Numbered from the stretch's first letter, positions 42,693-51,806 are shown. The stretch is DNA of 64,000 bases from Burkholderia sp. MS389 (GCF_016899425.1 NZ_CP045995.1:1736001-1800000); one strand, 5' to 3'. The notes: generated from the letters alone by a model not told the origin. Made by a program: numbers and translations.

Positions 42693-43069
42693 TCCCGTAT
42701 TCTTCCTTGTTCGCAATTCTGGTTATCGAGGTCCGCTCGGTACGACGATCTGAATCGATCGACGTCGGGGCAGGCATTGTGCCGAACCGCGGACCAATTC
42801 ATTTCAACGAGCTTGCGGCGAAGAATAGCACCGGTCCCGCATTCCTGCCGTGGACATTGTGGTAACAAGTTGTTTACGAATAACAGACGATAAACGCACC
42901 CGCCGAATCCGGCTGAAACCCTTGCCGGCATTGGCTTCGGCACGGTTCTGGCCCCGCATCGCGACAGGCCGGTGATGCAAGCGGCCGCACATTCGAGACA
43001 CACGTGGCAACACATCTGCACATGCCGCGCGCGGGCCGCCGAACGAAGGTCAGGGGGAAACGACGAGGG
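42693..43069. other. 377-base non-coding region with putative promoter
   Basis: No gene seen. The middle is AT-rich, with a palindrome AACAAGTTGTT (42864-42874) embedded in a stretch that would be upstream of the glycine-zipper gene on the minus strand; it is the probable promoter area for that gene. Confidence 0.35.
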
Positions 43070-43729
43070 TCAGTACACGCCGGGCAGCAACCGCCACGTC
43101 CGCGCGCAGTACGCGTCGTACTCGGCGCCGAATTGCGAGCGTAGCAATGCCTCCTCCGAGCGGATCCGCGCGACGAGCGGCACGAGCGTCAGCACGACCA
43201 GCAGCACGCCGACGCCGGAGCGGAACGCCAGCGCCCAGCCGAACGAATTGACGACCAGGCCCAGATAGCTGGGATTGCGGATGCGGCTGTAGATGCCGCC
43301 GGTCACGAGCGTATGGCCCGGCTGGATCGCGACGAGCCCGCTGAAGCGCTTGCCGAGCACGAACACGGGCCACATCCGCAGCACGCCGCCCGCGAGGTAC
43401 AGCGCGACGCCGATCCAGCGCACCGTGTCGCCGCCGAACGTCCAGACGTCGAGCCGGTCGGTCAGCGCGGGCAGGTACGCGAGCAGGAAGCCGCTCACCG
43501 CGAACGCCGCGAGCACCCAGCGGTTGTCGCGACGCTCGCGCTCGCCGCTGCTCAGGTTGCCTTCGGTGAACAGCGCGGTGACGGCCATCGCGAGCGTCGC
43601 GAGCGCGACGACGGTCAGCTGGGGATGCGAGAAGAATGCAGCGAACCCGCCGATGCCGAGCACGGCGAGCCCGAGATAGACGAGCGTGGACAGGCTCGAC
43701 AGAACGATGACCTTGGGGGTGGCTGTCAT
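43070..43729 (-). CDS. isoprenylcysteine carboxyl methyltransferase-like membrane protein
   Basis: 219 residues with five or six helices and the C-terminal ICMT/PEMT-type motif GIYSRIRNPSYLGLVVNSFG followed by EEALLRSQFGAEYDAYCART, the SAM-binding region of this family. It methylates an unknown lipid or small substrate at the inner membrane. The ATG at 43729 follows a GAGGCCGTC stretch; the frame upstream is unrelated. No clear neighbour. Confidence 0.8.
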   Translation of the reverse strand: MTATPKVIVLSSLSTLVYLGLAVLGIGGFAAFFSHPQLTVVALATLAMAVTALFTEGNLSSGERERRDNRWVLAAFAVSGFLLAYLPALTDRLDVWTFGGDTVRWIGVALYLAGGVLRMWPVFVLGKRFSGLVAIQPGHTLVTGGIYSRIRNPSYLGLVVNSFGWALAFRSGVGVLLVVLTLVPLVARIRSEEALLRSQFGAEYDAYCARTWRLLPGVY

Positions 43730-43885
43730 GACGGCCTCGCGGGGATACGCATTCCTGTGAAGTATAGGAACCGCGCAGCCCGCGCGCCGTGCAGCACCGT
43801 GATGCGGCGCGCGAACGCGCGGGCATCGTCCGGCCAACGGCAGCCGACCGGGCCGGTATGGCCGCGGCCGGCGTGCTGCGACGGA

Positions 43886-44050
43886 TCAGCGGATGTGGAA
43901 GTGGCCGCCGATGCCGACGGTGACGGGCGGCGCGTAATACGCGGGGGCATAGCCGTAGTAGGCCGGCGCGGGCGCGTAGCCGTACGGCGGCGCGACATAG
44001 CAGCCGGACAGGCCGCCGATCAGGGCAAGCGTGATGAGAAGTCTGGACAT
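43886..44050 (-). CDS. small tyrosine/proline-rich lipoprotein
   Basis: 54 residues. Lipobox LSGC with the cysteine at residue 17, so a 38-residue lipidated peptide is anchored in the envelope. The mature part repeats PAYYGYAPAYYAPP and ends VTVGIGGHFHIR. Similar short lipoproteins of this composition are common in Burkholderia and have no known role. Confidence 0.7.
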   Translation of the reverse strand: MSRLLITLALIGGLSGCYVAPPYGYAPAPAYYGYAPAYYAPPVTVGIGGHFHIR

Positions 44051-44313
44051 GGCTCGGTTCCCGGCGCGAAAGACGAACGGCATCTCGCGAAGACCGCGCC
44101 GCCGCGTGTCGCCGCACCACGCGACGGCCGGCACGAAGAGGCGATCCGCCCCTCCTGTCGCTCGATGAAACAATGCGCGGAGTCTAGCGCCGGGCCCGGC
44201 CGGCCGAGTTTCCCGGGCGGTTACACGTGTTACCTGGTGTGACCGCTGAAACAGGCTCTGGCGGCGCAGCGGCCGGCCGGTGGACGGCCGCCGCGCCGGG
44301 TGCGGACGGGTTG

Positions 44314-44733
44314 TTACACGAAGCGGGCACGAATGCGCTGCGCGAGCGCTTCGAGCGTCGCGGCGTCGGCGATGTCCCGCGCGTGCATCCGCAGCTCCGC
44401 GCCTTCCCAGCGCGGAATCACGTGGAAATGCACATGCGGGACCGTCTGGCCGGCTGCCGCGCCGTTGAACTGGCCGATGAACACGCCGTCCGGCTCGAGC
44501 GCCGCGCGCACCGCCGCCGCGACGCGCTGCGCCATGCGGATGCCGGCCGCGGCCGCGTCGCCGGACAGCTCGAAGATCTGCGCGGCCGGCTCCTTCGGGA
44601 TCACGAGCACGTGACCGTCGGCCTGCGGCATCAGATCCATGATCGCGAGCGTCGCGTCGTCTTCGGCGACCTTCACGCACGGCAGTTCGCCGCGCAGGAT
44701 TTTGGCGAACGGGTTGTTGTTGTCGTAGGACAT
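44314..44733 (-). CDS. HIT family protein
   Basis: 139-residue histidine-triad nucleotide-binding protein. The triad H100-V-H102-F-H104 sits in VPHVHFHVIPR, and the N terminus NPFAKILRGELPCVKVAEDD is typical of the Hint/HIT branch. It hydrolyses AMP-linked or dinucleoside compounds in the cytoplasm. Alone on its strand between a lipoprotein and the divergent serine hydrolase at 44976. Confidence 0.94.
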   Translation of the reverse strand: MSYDNNNPFAKILRGELPCVKVAEDDATLAIMDLMPQADGHVLVIPKEPAAQIFELSGDAAAAGIRMAQRVAAAVRAALEPDGVFIGQFNGAAAGQTVPHVHFHVIPRWEGAELRMHARDIADAATLEALAQRIRARFV

Positions 44734-44975
44734 GGCGTTTTCCGATCTCGATTGGACAGTGGGACTGGGACAACAATGCCGGACGATTATCGGCCGACGG
44801 CCGGCCCGATATCAACTCGCGCGACGCGCGACGCGCGCCGAATCGTCGAGCAGGCGACAACGCGACCGCATGCGATCGTCGTCACGCGTCACGCGGCCGC
44901 GATTGCAACGCATCGCCCGAACCTGCGACACTGCCGGATCGTTGCCGGCCGGCACGCCACCGAGGACGCTCGCGC

Positions 44976-46397
44976 ATGACGATCCCCCTCAAGAAGCTGA
45001 TTCTGCGCGGTGTCGCGCTCGCCCTCGTGGCCGCTATCGGCTACACCGGCTACATGCTGTCCCGGCTCGCGCCGATCGCGACCGGCTATGCGGCCAAGGC
45101 GCTGTGCTCGGGCGTGTTCGTGTCGGGCCGCCCGGCCGCGTCCGTGATCGACGTCGACATCATGGCCGGCGTCCATCCGCTGCTGAAACTGGTACGCCCG
45201 TCGCTCGATCCCGACCATCATCGCGCGATGGCGACCTTCGCCGGCTTCGCCGAACGCGAAGCCGACTTCCGACCCGGGCTCGGCTGCACGCTCGCACTCG
45301 GGGCCCCGACCGGTGCGGCGGCGGCCACCTTGCCGGCCGCGTTGCCGCCCCTCCCCGATCCGCCGGTCGCGCCGCCCGACCCACCCGCACCGGCCACGCC
45401 GCCCGCCGGCATCGACGCACGCAAGCTGCAGACCGCGCTCGACCGCGCGTTCGACGAACCCGATCCGGCGCGGCCGCGGCGCACGCGCGCGGTCGTCGTG
45501 ATGTGGCGCGGCCAGGTGATCGCCGAACGCTATGCGCGCGGCTTCACGGCCGACACGCCGCTGCCCGGCTGGTCGATGACGAAAACCGTGACCGCCGCGC
45601 TGGTCGGCACGCTGGTCGCGCGGCACAAGCTGTCGCCGGACGCGTCGGCGCTGCTGCCCGAATGGCGCGGCAGCGGCGATCCGCGCGCGGCCATCACGCT
45701 CGACGCGCTGCTGCGGATGACGAGCGGCCTGCAATTCAACGAGGACTACGACGACCCGCTGTCCGACGTCGCGGTGATGCTGTTCACGCAGCCCGATACC
45801 GCGCAGTTCGCGTCGGCGAAGCCGCTTGCCGCGACGCCCGGCGCACAGTGGTCGTACTCGAGCGGCACGAGCGCGATCGTCGCGCGCGTGATGCGCGAAG
45901 CGCTGGGCGGCAGCGACGCCGACTACCTCGCGTTTCCGCGCCGCGCGCTGTTCGCGCCGCTCGGGATGCGCAGCGCGGTGTTCGAGCCCGATGCGTCCGG
46001 CACGCTCGTCAGCGCGTCGTACCTGTATGCGAGCGCACGCGACTGGGCGCGCTTCGGTCAGCTTCTGCTGCAGGACGGCGTGTGGAACGGGCAGCGGCTG
46101 CTGCCGGAAGGCTGGGTGCATTACCTGACGCGCGCGACGCCGCAGTCGACGCGGCAGGAATTCGGCGCGCAGCTGTGGGTGAAGGTGCCGGAGCCGTTCA
46201 ACGATCGCGATCCGCATGCGCGCGCGATGCCGGTCGACGCGTTTCATGCGGTCGGCCATGAAGGTCAGTTCGTGAGCGTGGTGCCGAGCCGCGAGCTGGT
46301 GATCGTGCGGCTCGGGCTGTCGCGGCCGGAAGCCGCGTGGAATCACGAGGCGTTTCTCGCGCGCGTGCTCGACGCGGTGCCGGCCCCCGGTGCGTGA
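44976..46397 (+). CDS. serine hydrolase of the beta-lactamase/6-aminohexanoate-dimer-hydrolase type
   Basis: 473 residues. One N-terminal membrane anchor (about 8-30), a proline-rich linker (about 120-145) and a class C-like serine hydrolase domain with nucleophile S200-M-T-K203, Y294-S-S and H428-E-G, in the positions of the SxxK/YxN/KTG-like triad of this group. Anchored, facing the periplasm. The substrate is unknown (ester, amide or peptide). It is followed by a stem-loop at 46398 and a convergent GST gene. Confidence 0.88.
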   Translation: MTIPLKKLILRGVALALVAAIGYTGYMLSRLAPIATGYAAKALCSGVFVSGRPAASVIDVDIMAGVHPLLKLVRPSLDPDHHRAMATFAGFAEREADFRPGLGCTLALGAPTGAAAATLPAALPPLPDPPVAPPDPPAPATPPAGIDARKLQTALDRAFDEPDPARPRRTRAVVVMWRGQVIAERYARGFTADTPLPGWSMTKTVTAALVGTLVARHKLSPDASALLPEWRGSGDPRAAITLDALLRMTSGLQFNEDYDDPLSDVAVMLFTQPDTAQFASAKPLAATPGAQWSYSSGTSAIVARVMREALGGSDADYLAFPRRALFAPLGMRSAVFEPDASGTLVSASYLYASARDWARFGQLLLQDGVWNGQRLLPEGWVHYLTRATPQSTRQEFGAQLWVKVPEPFNDRDPHARAMPVDAFHAVGHEGQFVSVVPSRELVIVRLGLSRPEAAWNHEAFLARVLDAVPAPGA

Positions 46398-46417
46398 CGA
46401 CGGGCGCTTGCCCGTCG
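46398..46417. terminator. stem-loop between convergent serine hydrolase and GST genes
   Basis: CGACGGGC, GCTT loop, GCCCGTCG: an eight-base perfect hairpin starting immediately after the hydrolase stop. No T run, so it is a weak terminator or 3' stabiliser. Confidence 0.5.
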
Positions 46418-46475
46418 CACGCGCTACGGCGGCGGCCGTGACGACGCCGCCGCTTCACGCGCTATCCGCGCTGCA

Positions 46476-47099
46476 TTACGGATTCGCGCTGCCGCCGTAC
46501 TGCTTGAACCCTTCGCGCGTCGCGAGGCGTTCGATGTAGCGCGACACCGCCGGCAGGTCCGGATGCTCGAACGGCGTGCCGAACCAGCGGTTCACCGACA
46601 AACCGATCGGGATATCCGCGAGCGTGAACGTGTTGCCGGCCACGTACGCGCCGGTCTTGTCGAGCTGCGCGTTCAGCACGCGCATGTGCGTCGTCCAGCC
46701 CGCGATCGACCGTGCGATAGCGTCCGGATCCTGATGGTCGGGCGACTTGCGCACGAGGCCGAGGAATGCGCCGACCCACGAGCGGTTCAGGTCCGAGCCC
46801 TGCCAGTCGATCCACTGGTCGACGCGCGCACGCGCCTGCGGCTCGGCCGGATACAGCGCATCGCCGCCGTAGCGGTTCGCGAGGTAGCGGATGATCGTGT
46901 TCGATTCCCACAGCACGAAATCGTCATCCTTGATGACGGGCACGAGCGCGTTCGGATTCAGCGCGAGATAGGCCGGATCGTGGGTCGTGCGGAAGCCCGC
47001 GCCCCAGTCTTCCTGTTCGAACGGCAGGTTCAGTTCGGTGCACAACCACAGCACCTTGCGGACGTTGATGGACGGAATCTTGCCGAGGACGTGCAGCAT
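46476..47099 (-). CDS. glutathione S-transferase
   Basis: 207 residues. N-terminal thioredoxin-like domain (LGKIPSINVRKVLWLCTELN, VPVIKDDDFVLWESNTIIRY with the cis-proline and the ES pair) and the C-terminal helical domain with FTLADIPIGLSVNRW. Different from the GST at 4354 in subgroup and length. Likely detoxification; substrate unknown. It ends 78 bases after the serine hydrolase stop-loop. Confidence 0.92.
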   Translation of the reverse strand: MLHVLGKIPSINVRKVLWLCTELNLPFEQEDWGAGFRTTHDPAYLALNPNALVPVIKDDDFVLWESNTIIRYLANRYGGDALYPAEPQARARVDQWIDWQGSDLNRSWVGAFLGLVRKSPDHQDPDAIARSIAGWTTHMRVLNAQLDKTGAYVAGNTFTLADIPIGLSVNRWFGTPFEHPDLPAVSRYIERLATREGFKQYGGSANP

Positions 47100-47171
47100 G
47101 CAGTCTCCTTATGAGGTCGGGTGCGGAGCGTTCGGCGCGCACGGCACACGCCGAACGCGTTCACGCCGAAT

Positions 47172-48671
47172 TTATACACGACCTCGCGGGAAACGGCAGA
47201 CCGCGGGCGCGAAATCGGTGTGCGGCCGGTTCGTCAGGTCGCGCAGCGCGTGCTCGGCCGTCGGGAACCGGAACATGAATCCGTCCTGATGCAGCCGTGC
47301 CGGCACCACGCGCTGCCCGTCCAGCAGCAGCTCGGCCATCTCGCCCATCGCAGCGCGCAGCGGTGCGGCCGGCACGTGCAGGAACGCCGGACGGCGCAGC
47401 ACCTTCGTCACGACCTGCACGAACGCGCGCTGGGTCAGCGGCACCGGTGCGACCGCGTTGTAGACGCCATGCATCACCGCATTGGACATCGCTCGCGCGA
47501 CGATCCGCAGCACGTCGTCGCGGTGAATCCAGCTCATCACCTGCGCGCCGTCGCCGAATCGGCCGCCCAGCCCGACGTAATGCGGCAGCAGCATCGGGCG
47601 CAACGCGCCGCCCGGGCCGAACACGATGCCCAGCCGCAGCACCACCGCGCGCACGCCGTGGCGCTCGAGCGGTTGCACGGCCGCCTCCCACTGCCGGCAC
47701 AGCTCGGACATGAAGCCGGCGCCGGTACTGCTGCCCTCGTCGAGCCGTTCGTCGCCCGGCCGCACGCCGTAGTAGCCGATCGCGGACGCCTGGATCCACG
47801 TGCGCGGCTTGACCTCGGCGGTTTCCACCCAGCGCATCAGCGCCTGCGTGACGCCGACGCGGCTGGCGAGCAGCAGCGCCCGCCGGCGCTTGCTCCAGCG
47901 TGCGCCCAGCACCGGCGCGCCGGCGAGATTGATCACCGTGTCGAAGCGCTCGTGCGGCTGCAACTGGTCGACGGACGTCGCGCTGCGCACGCGGCCTTGA
48001 AACAGGTAAGCCGCGCGCAACGGATCGCGTGCCAGCAACGTGACCGTATGCCCGGCATCGAGCAACTGGTTCACGAGCGTTTCGCCGATGAAGCCGGTCC
48101 CGCCAGTAACGAGTACGTTGCCCGGCCGCTGCCGGGCGAACGGGTTGGCGGCCGGCGCGCGTGGCGCGATGCGGTATGCTGCGATCCCGTCGCGTACGCC
48201 CGACAGCGTCACGCCGACGGCGAACAGGCTGAGCAACCAGCCACGCCAGCCGACGTCGATCGCGTGCAGCGCGGTCGGTTCGTGCGCCCACACGGCGAGC
48301 TGCATCGCGACCATTCCGAACAGCGCGCCGCCGTTGACGGCCAGCAGCGTATGCAGCACGCGCTCGGTCGCCGGCAGCTTGCGGCTCTGGTCCTCGACGA
48401 CGAAATCCCACAACGTCAGCACCACTTCGACGAGCACGGCCGTCGCGAGCGCCGCGACCCACGCGCCGTGAAACGCGACGTTCGCGATCGACGCGAACAC
48501 GAGGCCGTACAGCACGGATCGCACCGCATGAATCGCCAGCTCGAGCCGCGCGCGCGGGCTGTGCGGCAGGTCCTGCGTGAGTTCGTGGTGATAAAGCGTG
48601 TCGAATGCGCCCATCGCGCCCTGCACGATCAGCAGGTTGAGCGCCCAGTCGAAAGCAGGCAACGTGTTCAT
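47172..48671 (-). CDS. TIGR01777-type SDR enzyme with N-terminal membrane domain
   Basis: 499 residues. About 1-175 contains several membrane segments (LLIVQGAMGAFDTLYHH, VLYGLVFASIANVAFHGAWV, AALATAVLVEVVLTLW); about 180-490 is an SDR39U1/TIGR01777 epimerase-like domain starting NVLVTGGTGFIGETLVNQLL. The start ATG overlaps the stop of the upstream gene by ATGA (48668-48671), so they are translationally coupled. Last gene in the minus-strand set 47172-51028. The role of the membrane part is unknown; it is unusual for this enzyme family to be tethered this way. Confidence 0.85.
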   Translation of the reverse strand: MNTLPAFDWALNLLIVQGAMGAFDTLYHHELTQDLPHSPRARLELAIHAVRSVLYGLVFASIANVAFHGAWVAALATAVLVEVVLTLWDFVVEDQSRKLPATERVLHTLLAVNGGALFGMVAMQLAVWAHEPTALHAIDVGWRGWLLSLFAVGVTLSGVRDGIAAYRIAPRAPAANPFARQRPGNVLVTGGTGFIGETLVNQLLDAGHTVTLLARDPLRAAYLFQGRVRSATSVDQLQPHERFDTVINLAGAPVLGARWSKRRRALLLASRVGVTQALMRWVETAEVKPRTWIQASAIGYYGVRPGDERLDEGSSTGAGFMSELCRQWEAAVQPLERHGVRAVVLRLGIVFGPGGALRPMLLPHYVGLGGRFGDGAQVMSWIHRDDVLRIVARAMSNAVMHGVYNAVAPVPLTQRAFVQVVTKVLRRPAFLHVPAAPLRAAMGEMAELLLDGQRVVPARLHQDGFMFRFPTAEHALRDLTNRPHTDFAPAVCRFPRGRV

Positions 48672-49141
48672 GCGGTATCCCTCCTCCAAAGCCAGACGAG
48701 CGGCGGCGCCATCGCGACGAGTGCGGCAACGTCGATCGCCACGTGACTCCACACCTGCGCCTGCCACGACAACAGCATGTCCTGCGGCGCCCAGATCGAC
48801 AGGCCGGCCAGCAGCCAGCCCCACACTTCCCGTTTCCGCAGCCGGTTGCCGAGATGGACGAGCGCGAGCATCCAGACCGACGCGCACTGCACCGTCGCGC
48901 CGAGCAGCGACATCCACCAGACCTGCTGAGCGCGCGCGGCTTCGGGCGCGGCTCCCGTCCAGAAATGCCACTCGACGTCGCGGTGATACGCGTCGAGCCA
49001 AGATGCGCCGGCGATCCACGGAATGGCTGCGCCGACCAGCAGGTGCGCGATCGCGGCTGCGTACATCCAGCGCACGACGATGCGGCGCGGGGTGAGCGGA
49101 CATCGCCCATCGAAGTGGAGAACCATTTCACTTGATCCCAT
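48668..49141 (-). CDS. hypothetical four-helix membrane protein
   Basis: 157 residues with about four helices (MYAAAIAHLLVGAAIPWIAG; VWWMSLLGATVQCASVWMLA; VWGWLLAGLSIWAPQDMLL; VAALVAMAPPLVWLW). ATG at 49141 has CAGGAG eight bases upstream. It overlaps the TIGR01777-type gene by ATGA. Not recognised; its tight coupling suggests that its product works with the membrane-tethered SDR protein. Confidence 0.75.
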   Translation of the reverse strand: MGSSEMVLHFDGRCPLTPRRIVVRWMYAAAIAHLLVGAAIPWIAGASWLDAYHRDVEWHFWTGAAPEAARAQQVWWMSLLGATVQCASVWMLALVHLGNRLRKREVWGWLLAGLSIWAPQDMLLSWQAQVWSHVAIDVAALVAMAPPLVWLWRRDTA

Positions 49142-49235
49142 GCTTCGCACTCCTGCTTGTTATTTCAAGCATCATGAATCGATCGATTGACTGCTGTCCC
49201 GCGTACACCGCCGCTCCCGCGCGACGGCGGCAGAC

Positions 49236-49706
49236 TTACATCGGCTTGACCACCATCAGGAAATACACGGTCAGCATCGCGAAGAACGCCGGATAGCCGA
49301 GCAGTTCCCAGCGCTTCGCATAGCGCCAGTAGCGCTCGGGCAACGCGGCATCGCCGTTCGCGTGCGCGAGCTTCGCCATCGATGCAAGTTCGAGCTGCAG
49401 CCACACGACCGGCAGCCAGCACACACCGGCGACCGCATACAGCACGATCGACGCGAGCAGCCACGGCGTATGCCACGGCCAGCCGGCCGTGTGCGCGAGC
49501 CACAGCCCGGACGCCGGCTGGAAGATCACGGCCGGCGTCGTGAACCACCAGTCCGCGCGCACGACGAGCCGCGACACGGCCGCGATCGCGGGCACCGACC
49601 GCGTGCGGTTCGCGAAGAACAGGTAGAACGCGGTGCCGAACCCCGTGCCGACCAGCAGCACCGAAGACAGGATATGAAGCGCCTTGATGACGAGATAGGT
49701 GTTCAT
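49236..49706 (-). CDS. DUF2269 family membrane protein
   Basis: 156 residues, four to five helices, starting MNTYLVIKALHILSSVLLVG, the DUF2269 hallmark with an early histidine, and WLAHTAGWPWHTPWLLASIV with further histidines. Possibly a small haem-binding membrane protein (inference). The ATG overlaps the stop of the upstream SDR gene (ATGA, 49703-49706). Confidence 0.85.
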   Translation of the reverse strand: MNTYLVIKALHILSSVLLVGTGFGTAFYLFFANRTRSVPAIAAVSRLVVRADWWFTTPAVIFQPASGLWLAHTAGWPWHTPWLLASIVLYAVAGVCWLPVVWLQLELASMAKLAHANGDAALPERYWRYAKRWELLGYPAFFAMLTVYFLMVVKPM

Positions 49707-51028
49707 GCGTGTTCTTCTTCTGAATAGAGGATCAACAGGATGGCGAGGATCGGCACGTTCTTGAGCACGGGGCCGAACGGTTCGGCCAGCAGGCCCGGCA
49801 TCGTGACCGCGATGACCGCCGAGTACGCGACGATCAGCGCCGCCTGCGCGGCCCACAGGCGCCGCGACGGCGCGACGACGGTCGCGATGCCGAACGCGAA
49901 ATCCAGCGCGCTGGCCGCGTAAAGCGCAATCAGCGCGGGCAGGCCCGTCAGGTGCGCAGGCGCCAGCAGCGCGAGGCTCGCGTGCAGCGGATGGATGAAC
50001 GCGCTCGCGATCGCCGTCCAGATCCACACGATCGCGAGCGCGCCCACCAGCACCGGGCGCCGCCACATCGCGAGCGCGTCGCGGCGCAATGCGCCGGCTT
50101 CCGCGCCGATGAAGCTGCCGAGGCCGCGCGGCGGCCGGCCCAGCACAGCCGTGACGGCCGTCGGGTCGCCGGTGTTGCCGCCGCGCAGCATCGCCCACGT
50201 GTCGCGCGTCAGCATCGCCCCCGGCAGCGTGCCGAGCAGTGCGGCCGCCGCGCCGACCAGCGGGCCCGGCAGCGTCACGCGGGCCGCCGGCGGAAATCCG
50301 AGCGCGGCGCGGTAGCCGGCCAGCATCTCGCGGTATTCGACTTCGTCGCTGCCGACCACGTCGATCACCCGGCTGTCGGCCGCCCGCGAATCGCCCGGCT
50401 GTACGACGAGCCGCGCCACGACTTCGGCGAGATCGTCGACATGCACCGGGCGCAGCCGTTGATGGCCGCCCGCCGGCAACATGTGCACGGGCAGGCTCGC
50501 GAGCATCCGGAAAAACCGCGCGGACGCGCCGGCCGCCCCGTAGACGAGCGCGGGGCGCACGATGCGGAAGTCGATCGGCAGCGTCTGAAGGAAACGGTCG
50601 GCTGCACGCTTGCTCGCGAAGTACCGCGTATCGCCGCGTTCGACGCCGAGCGCCGAGATCTGGATCACGCGCCGCACGCCGGCCAGGCAGCACGCGGTAA
50701 AGAGCGCGCACGGCGCGGCGCGATGCACGGCATCGAGCGTCGCGCCGCGTCGATCGGCCAGCATGCCGACCGCGTTGATCACCACGTCGACGCCCTTCAG
50801 CCGTGCGAGCCACGCTTGCGGATCGACGTCCTGCGCGAAGTCGATCGCGACGTCGTGCGGGCCGGCCGCGCGGCGCACGCCGCGCAACACGCGATGCCCG
50901 CCGGCTTCGAGCCGCGCGCACAGCGCCTGCCCGATGAAGCCGTTCGCGCCGCAGACGAGCACGGTCATGCCGCGTGCGCCGGTGCGATCGGGCGGGGAGG
51001 TAGACGGCAAGACTGCGTTCATGCTCAT
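49703..51028 (-). CDS. SDR-like NAD(P)-binding protein with C-terminal DoxX-like membrane domain
   Basis: 441 residues. About 20-300 is an atypical SDR (MTVLVCGANGFIGQALCARL; TRYFASKRAADRF; IDFRIVRPALVYG); about 320-435 has four membrane segments resembling DoxX_3-type domains (ALYAASALDFAFGIATVV, LWAAQAALIVAYSAVIAV). The start is uncertain: ATG 51028 lies only 13 bases from the operator at 51041, and ATG 50968 gives the more usual SDR beginning. First gene of the set controlled by the GbsR-like protein, coupled to the DUF2269 gene by ATGA. Confidence 0.86.
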   Translation of the reverse strand: MSMNAVLPSTSPPDRTGARGMTVLVCGANGFIGQALCARLEAGGHRVLRGVRRAAGPHDVAIDFAQDVDPQAWLARLKGVDVVINAVGMLADRRGATLDAVHRAAPCALFTACCLAGVRRVIQISALGVERGDTRYFASKRAADRFLQTLPIDFRIVRPALVYGAAGASARFFRMLASLPVHMLPAGGHQRLRPVHVDDLAEVVARLVVQPGDSRAADSRVIDVVGSDEVEYREMLAGYRAALGFPPAARVTLPGPLVGAAAALLGTLPGAMLTRDTWAMLRGGNTGDPTAVTAVLGRPPRGLGSFIGAEAGALRRDALAMWRRPVLVGALAIVWIWTAIASAFIHPLHASLALLAPAHLTGLPALIALYAASALDFAFGIATVVAPSRRLWAAQAALIVAYSAVIAVTMPGLLAEPFGPVLKNVPILAILLILYSEEEHA

Positions 51029-51040
51029 CCTATATTTACA

Positions 51041-51066
51041 GTTATTTCTGTACAGACAGAAATATC
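51041..51066. promoter_or_regulatory. GbsR/MarR-type operator before the SDR-DoxX gene
   Basis: 26-base element whose core ATTTCTGT-ACAG-ACAGAAAT is a perfect inverted repeat with eight-base arms. It agrees with the element at 51667-51692 at 22 of 26 positions, including an identical left part GTTATTTCTGT. It lies directly before the first start codon of the SDR-DoxX gene, so binding would block transcription. Confidence 0.72.
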
Positions 51067-51110
51067 AACCCCGAAAAAAGCGGGCTGCGTGCCCGCTCCG
51101 CCGTTACCGC

Positions 51111-51644
51111 TTACTTCGACGGCTTGCGCCTGACCGTCTGGCTGATCTTCGCGCCGATGCCGAGCGCCTTCATCAGCGTATCGGGCTTGAGCCGCAGCAT
51201 TTCGTCGGACCAGGTCGTGAGCGTCTCGACGAACTGCAGCGTGTCGCGAATGCGCTGCTCGGTCTCGCGGCTCTCGTTCGCGATGTCCGGATTCGTCAGG
51301 CAATCGCGCAGCACCGTGAGCGTCGGCTCGATCTCGCGCTGCCGTCGCCCTTCGACGATCAGCTTGAACAACTCCCAGATGTCGGTCGACGTCTCGAAGT
51401 GGTCGCGGCGATCGCCCAGCACGTGCACGACCTTCGCGAGCCGCCACGCCTGCAGCTCCTTCAGGCTCGTGCTGACGTTGGAGCGTGCGACGTTGAGCGT
51501 CTCGGCGATCTCGTCGGCCGCAACCGGCCGTCCGGCCAGGTAGAGCAGCGCGTGAATCTGCGACACAGTACGGTTGACGCCCCACCGCGAGCCCATTTCG
51601 CCCCAGTGGAGAATGAATCGTTCGGCAATCGGCGTGAGTTCCAT
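51111..51644 (-). CDS. GbsR/MarR-type transcriptional repressor
   Basis: 177 residues. Winged HTH about 20-90: QIHALLYLAGRPVAADEIAE followed by NVARSNVSTSLKELQAWRLA, the GbsR-like version of the MarR fold. C-terminal half is helical. The gene sits just upstream of the SDR-DoxX set with a matching operator before each. Its own promoter (TTGACA at 51675-51680, TAAATT at 51652-51657, minus strand) has a -10 box only seven bases from ATG 51644, so the message may be leaderless. Ligand unknown. Confidence 0.88.
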   Translation of the reverse strand: MELTPIAERFILHWGEMGSRWGVNRTVSQIHALLYLAGRPVAADEIAETLNVARSNVSTSLKELQAWRLAKVVHVLGDRRDHFETSTDIWELFKLIVEGRRQREIEPTLTVLRDCLTNPDIANESRETEQRIRDTLQFVETLTTWSDEMLRLKPDTLMKALGIGAKISQTVRRKPSK

Positions 51645-51651
51645 GGTGGGG

Positions 51652-51692
51652 AATTTAGTTTTTTCAGTTATTTCTGTCAAGAGAGAAATAAC
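51652..51692 (-). promoter_or_regulatory. GbsR gene promoter with overlapping operator
   Basis: Minus strand: -35 TTGACA, exact 17-base spacer, -10 TAAATT. The operator at 51667-51692 (arms GTTATTTCT and AGAAATAAC) covers the -35 box and part of the spacer, as expected for autorepression. Confidence 0.72.
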
Positions 51693-51806
51693 CGGGCGAT
51701 CCGACGCCTGCCGTCCGTGCCCGCCCGCGATCGGCCGCTTCCTTTACAATGCGCGGGATTTTTCCGATTTCAGGCCGTCCCCGCCTTTCTGACTAGAGGT
51801 TCTCCC

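Noticed and set aside
42337..42753. Proline/alanine-rich plus-strand frame opposite the glycine-zipper gene
   Set aside because: It is the reverse complement of glycine-rich repeats (GCC/GGC), thus a composition artefact.
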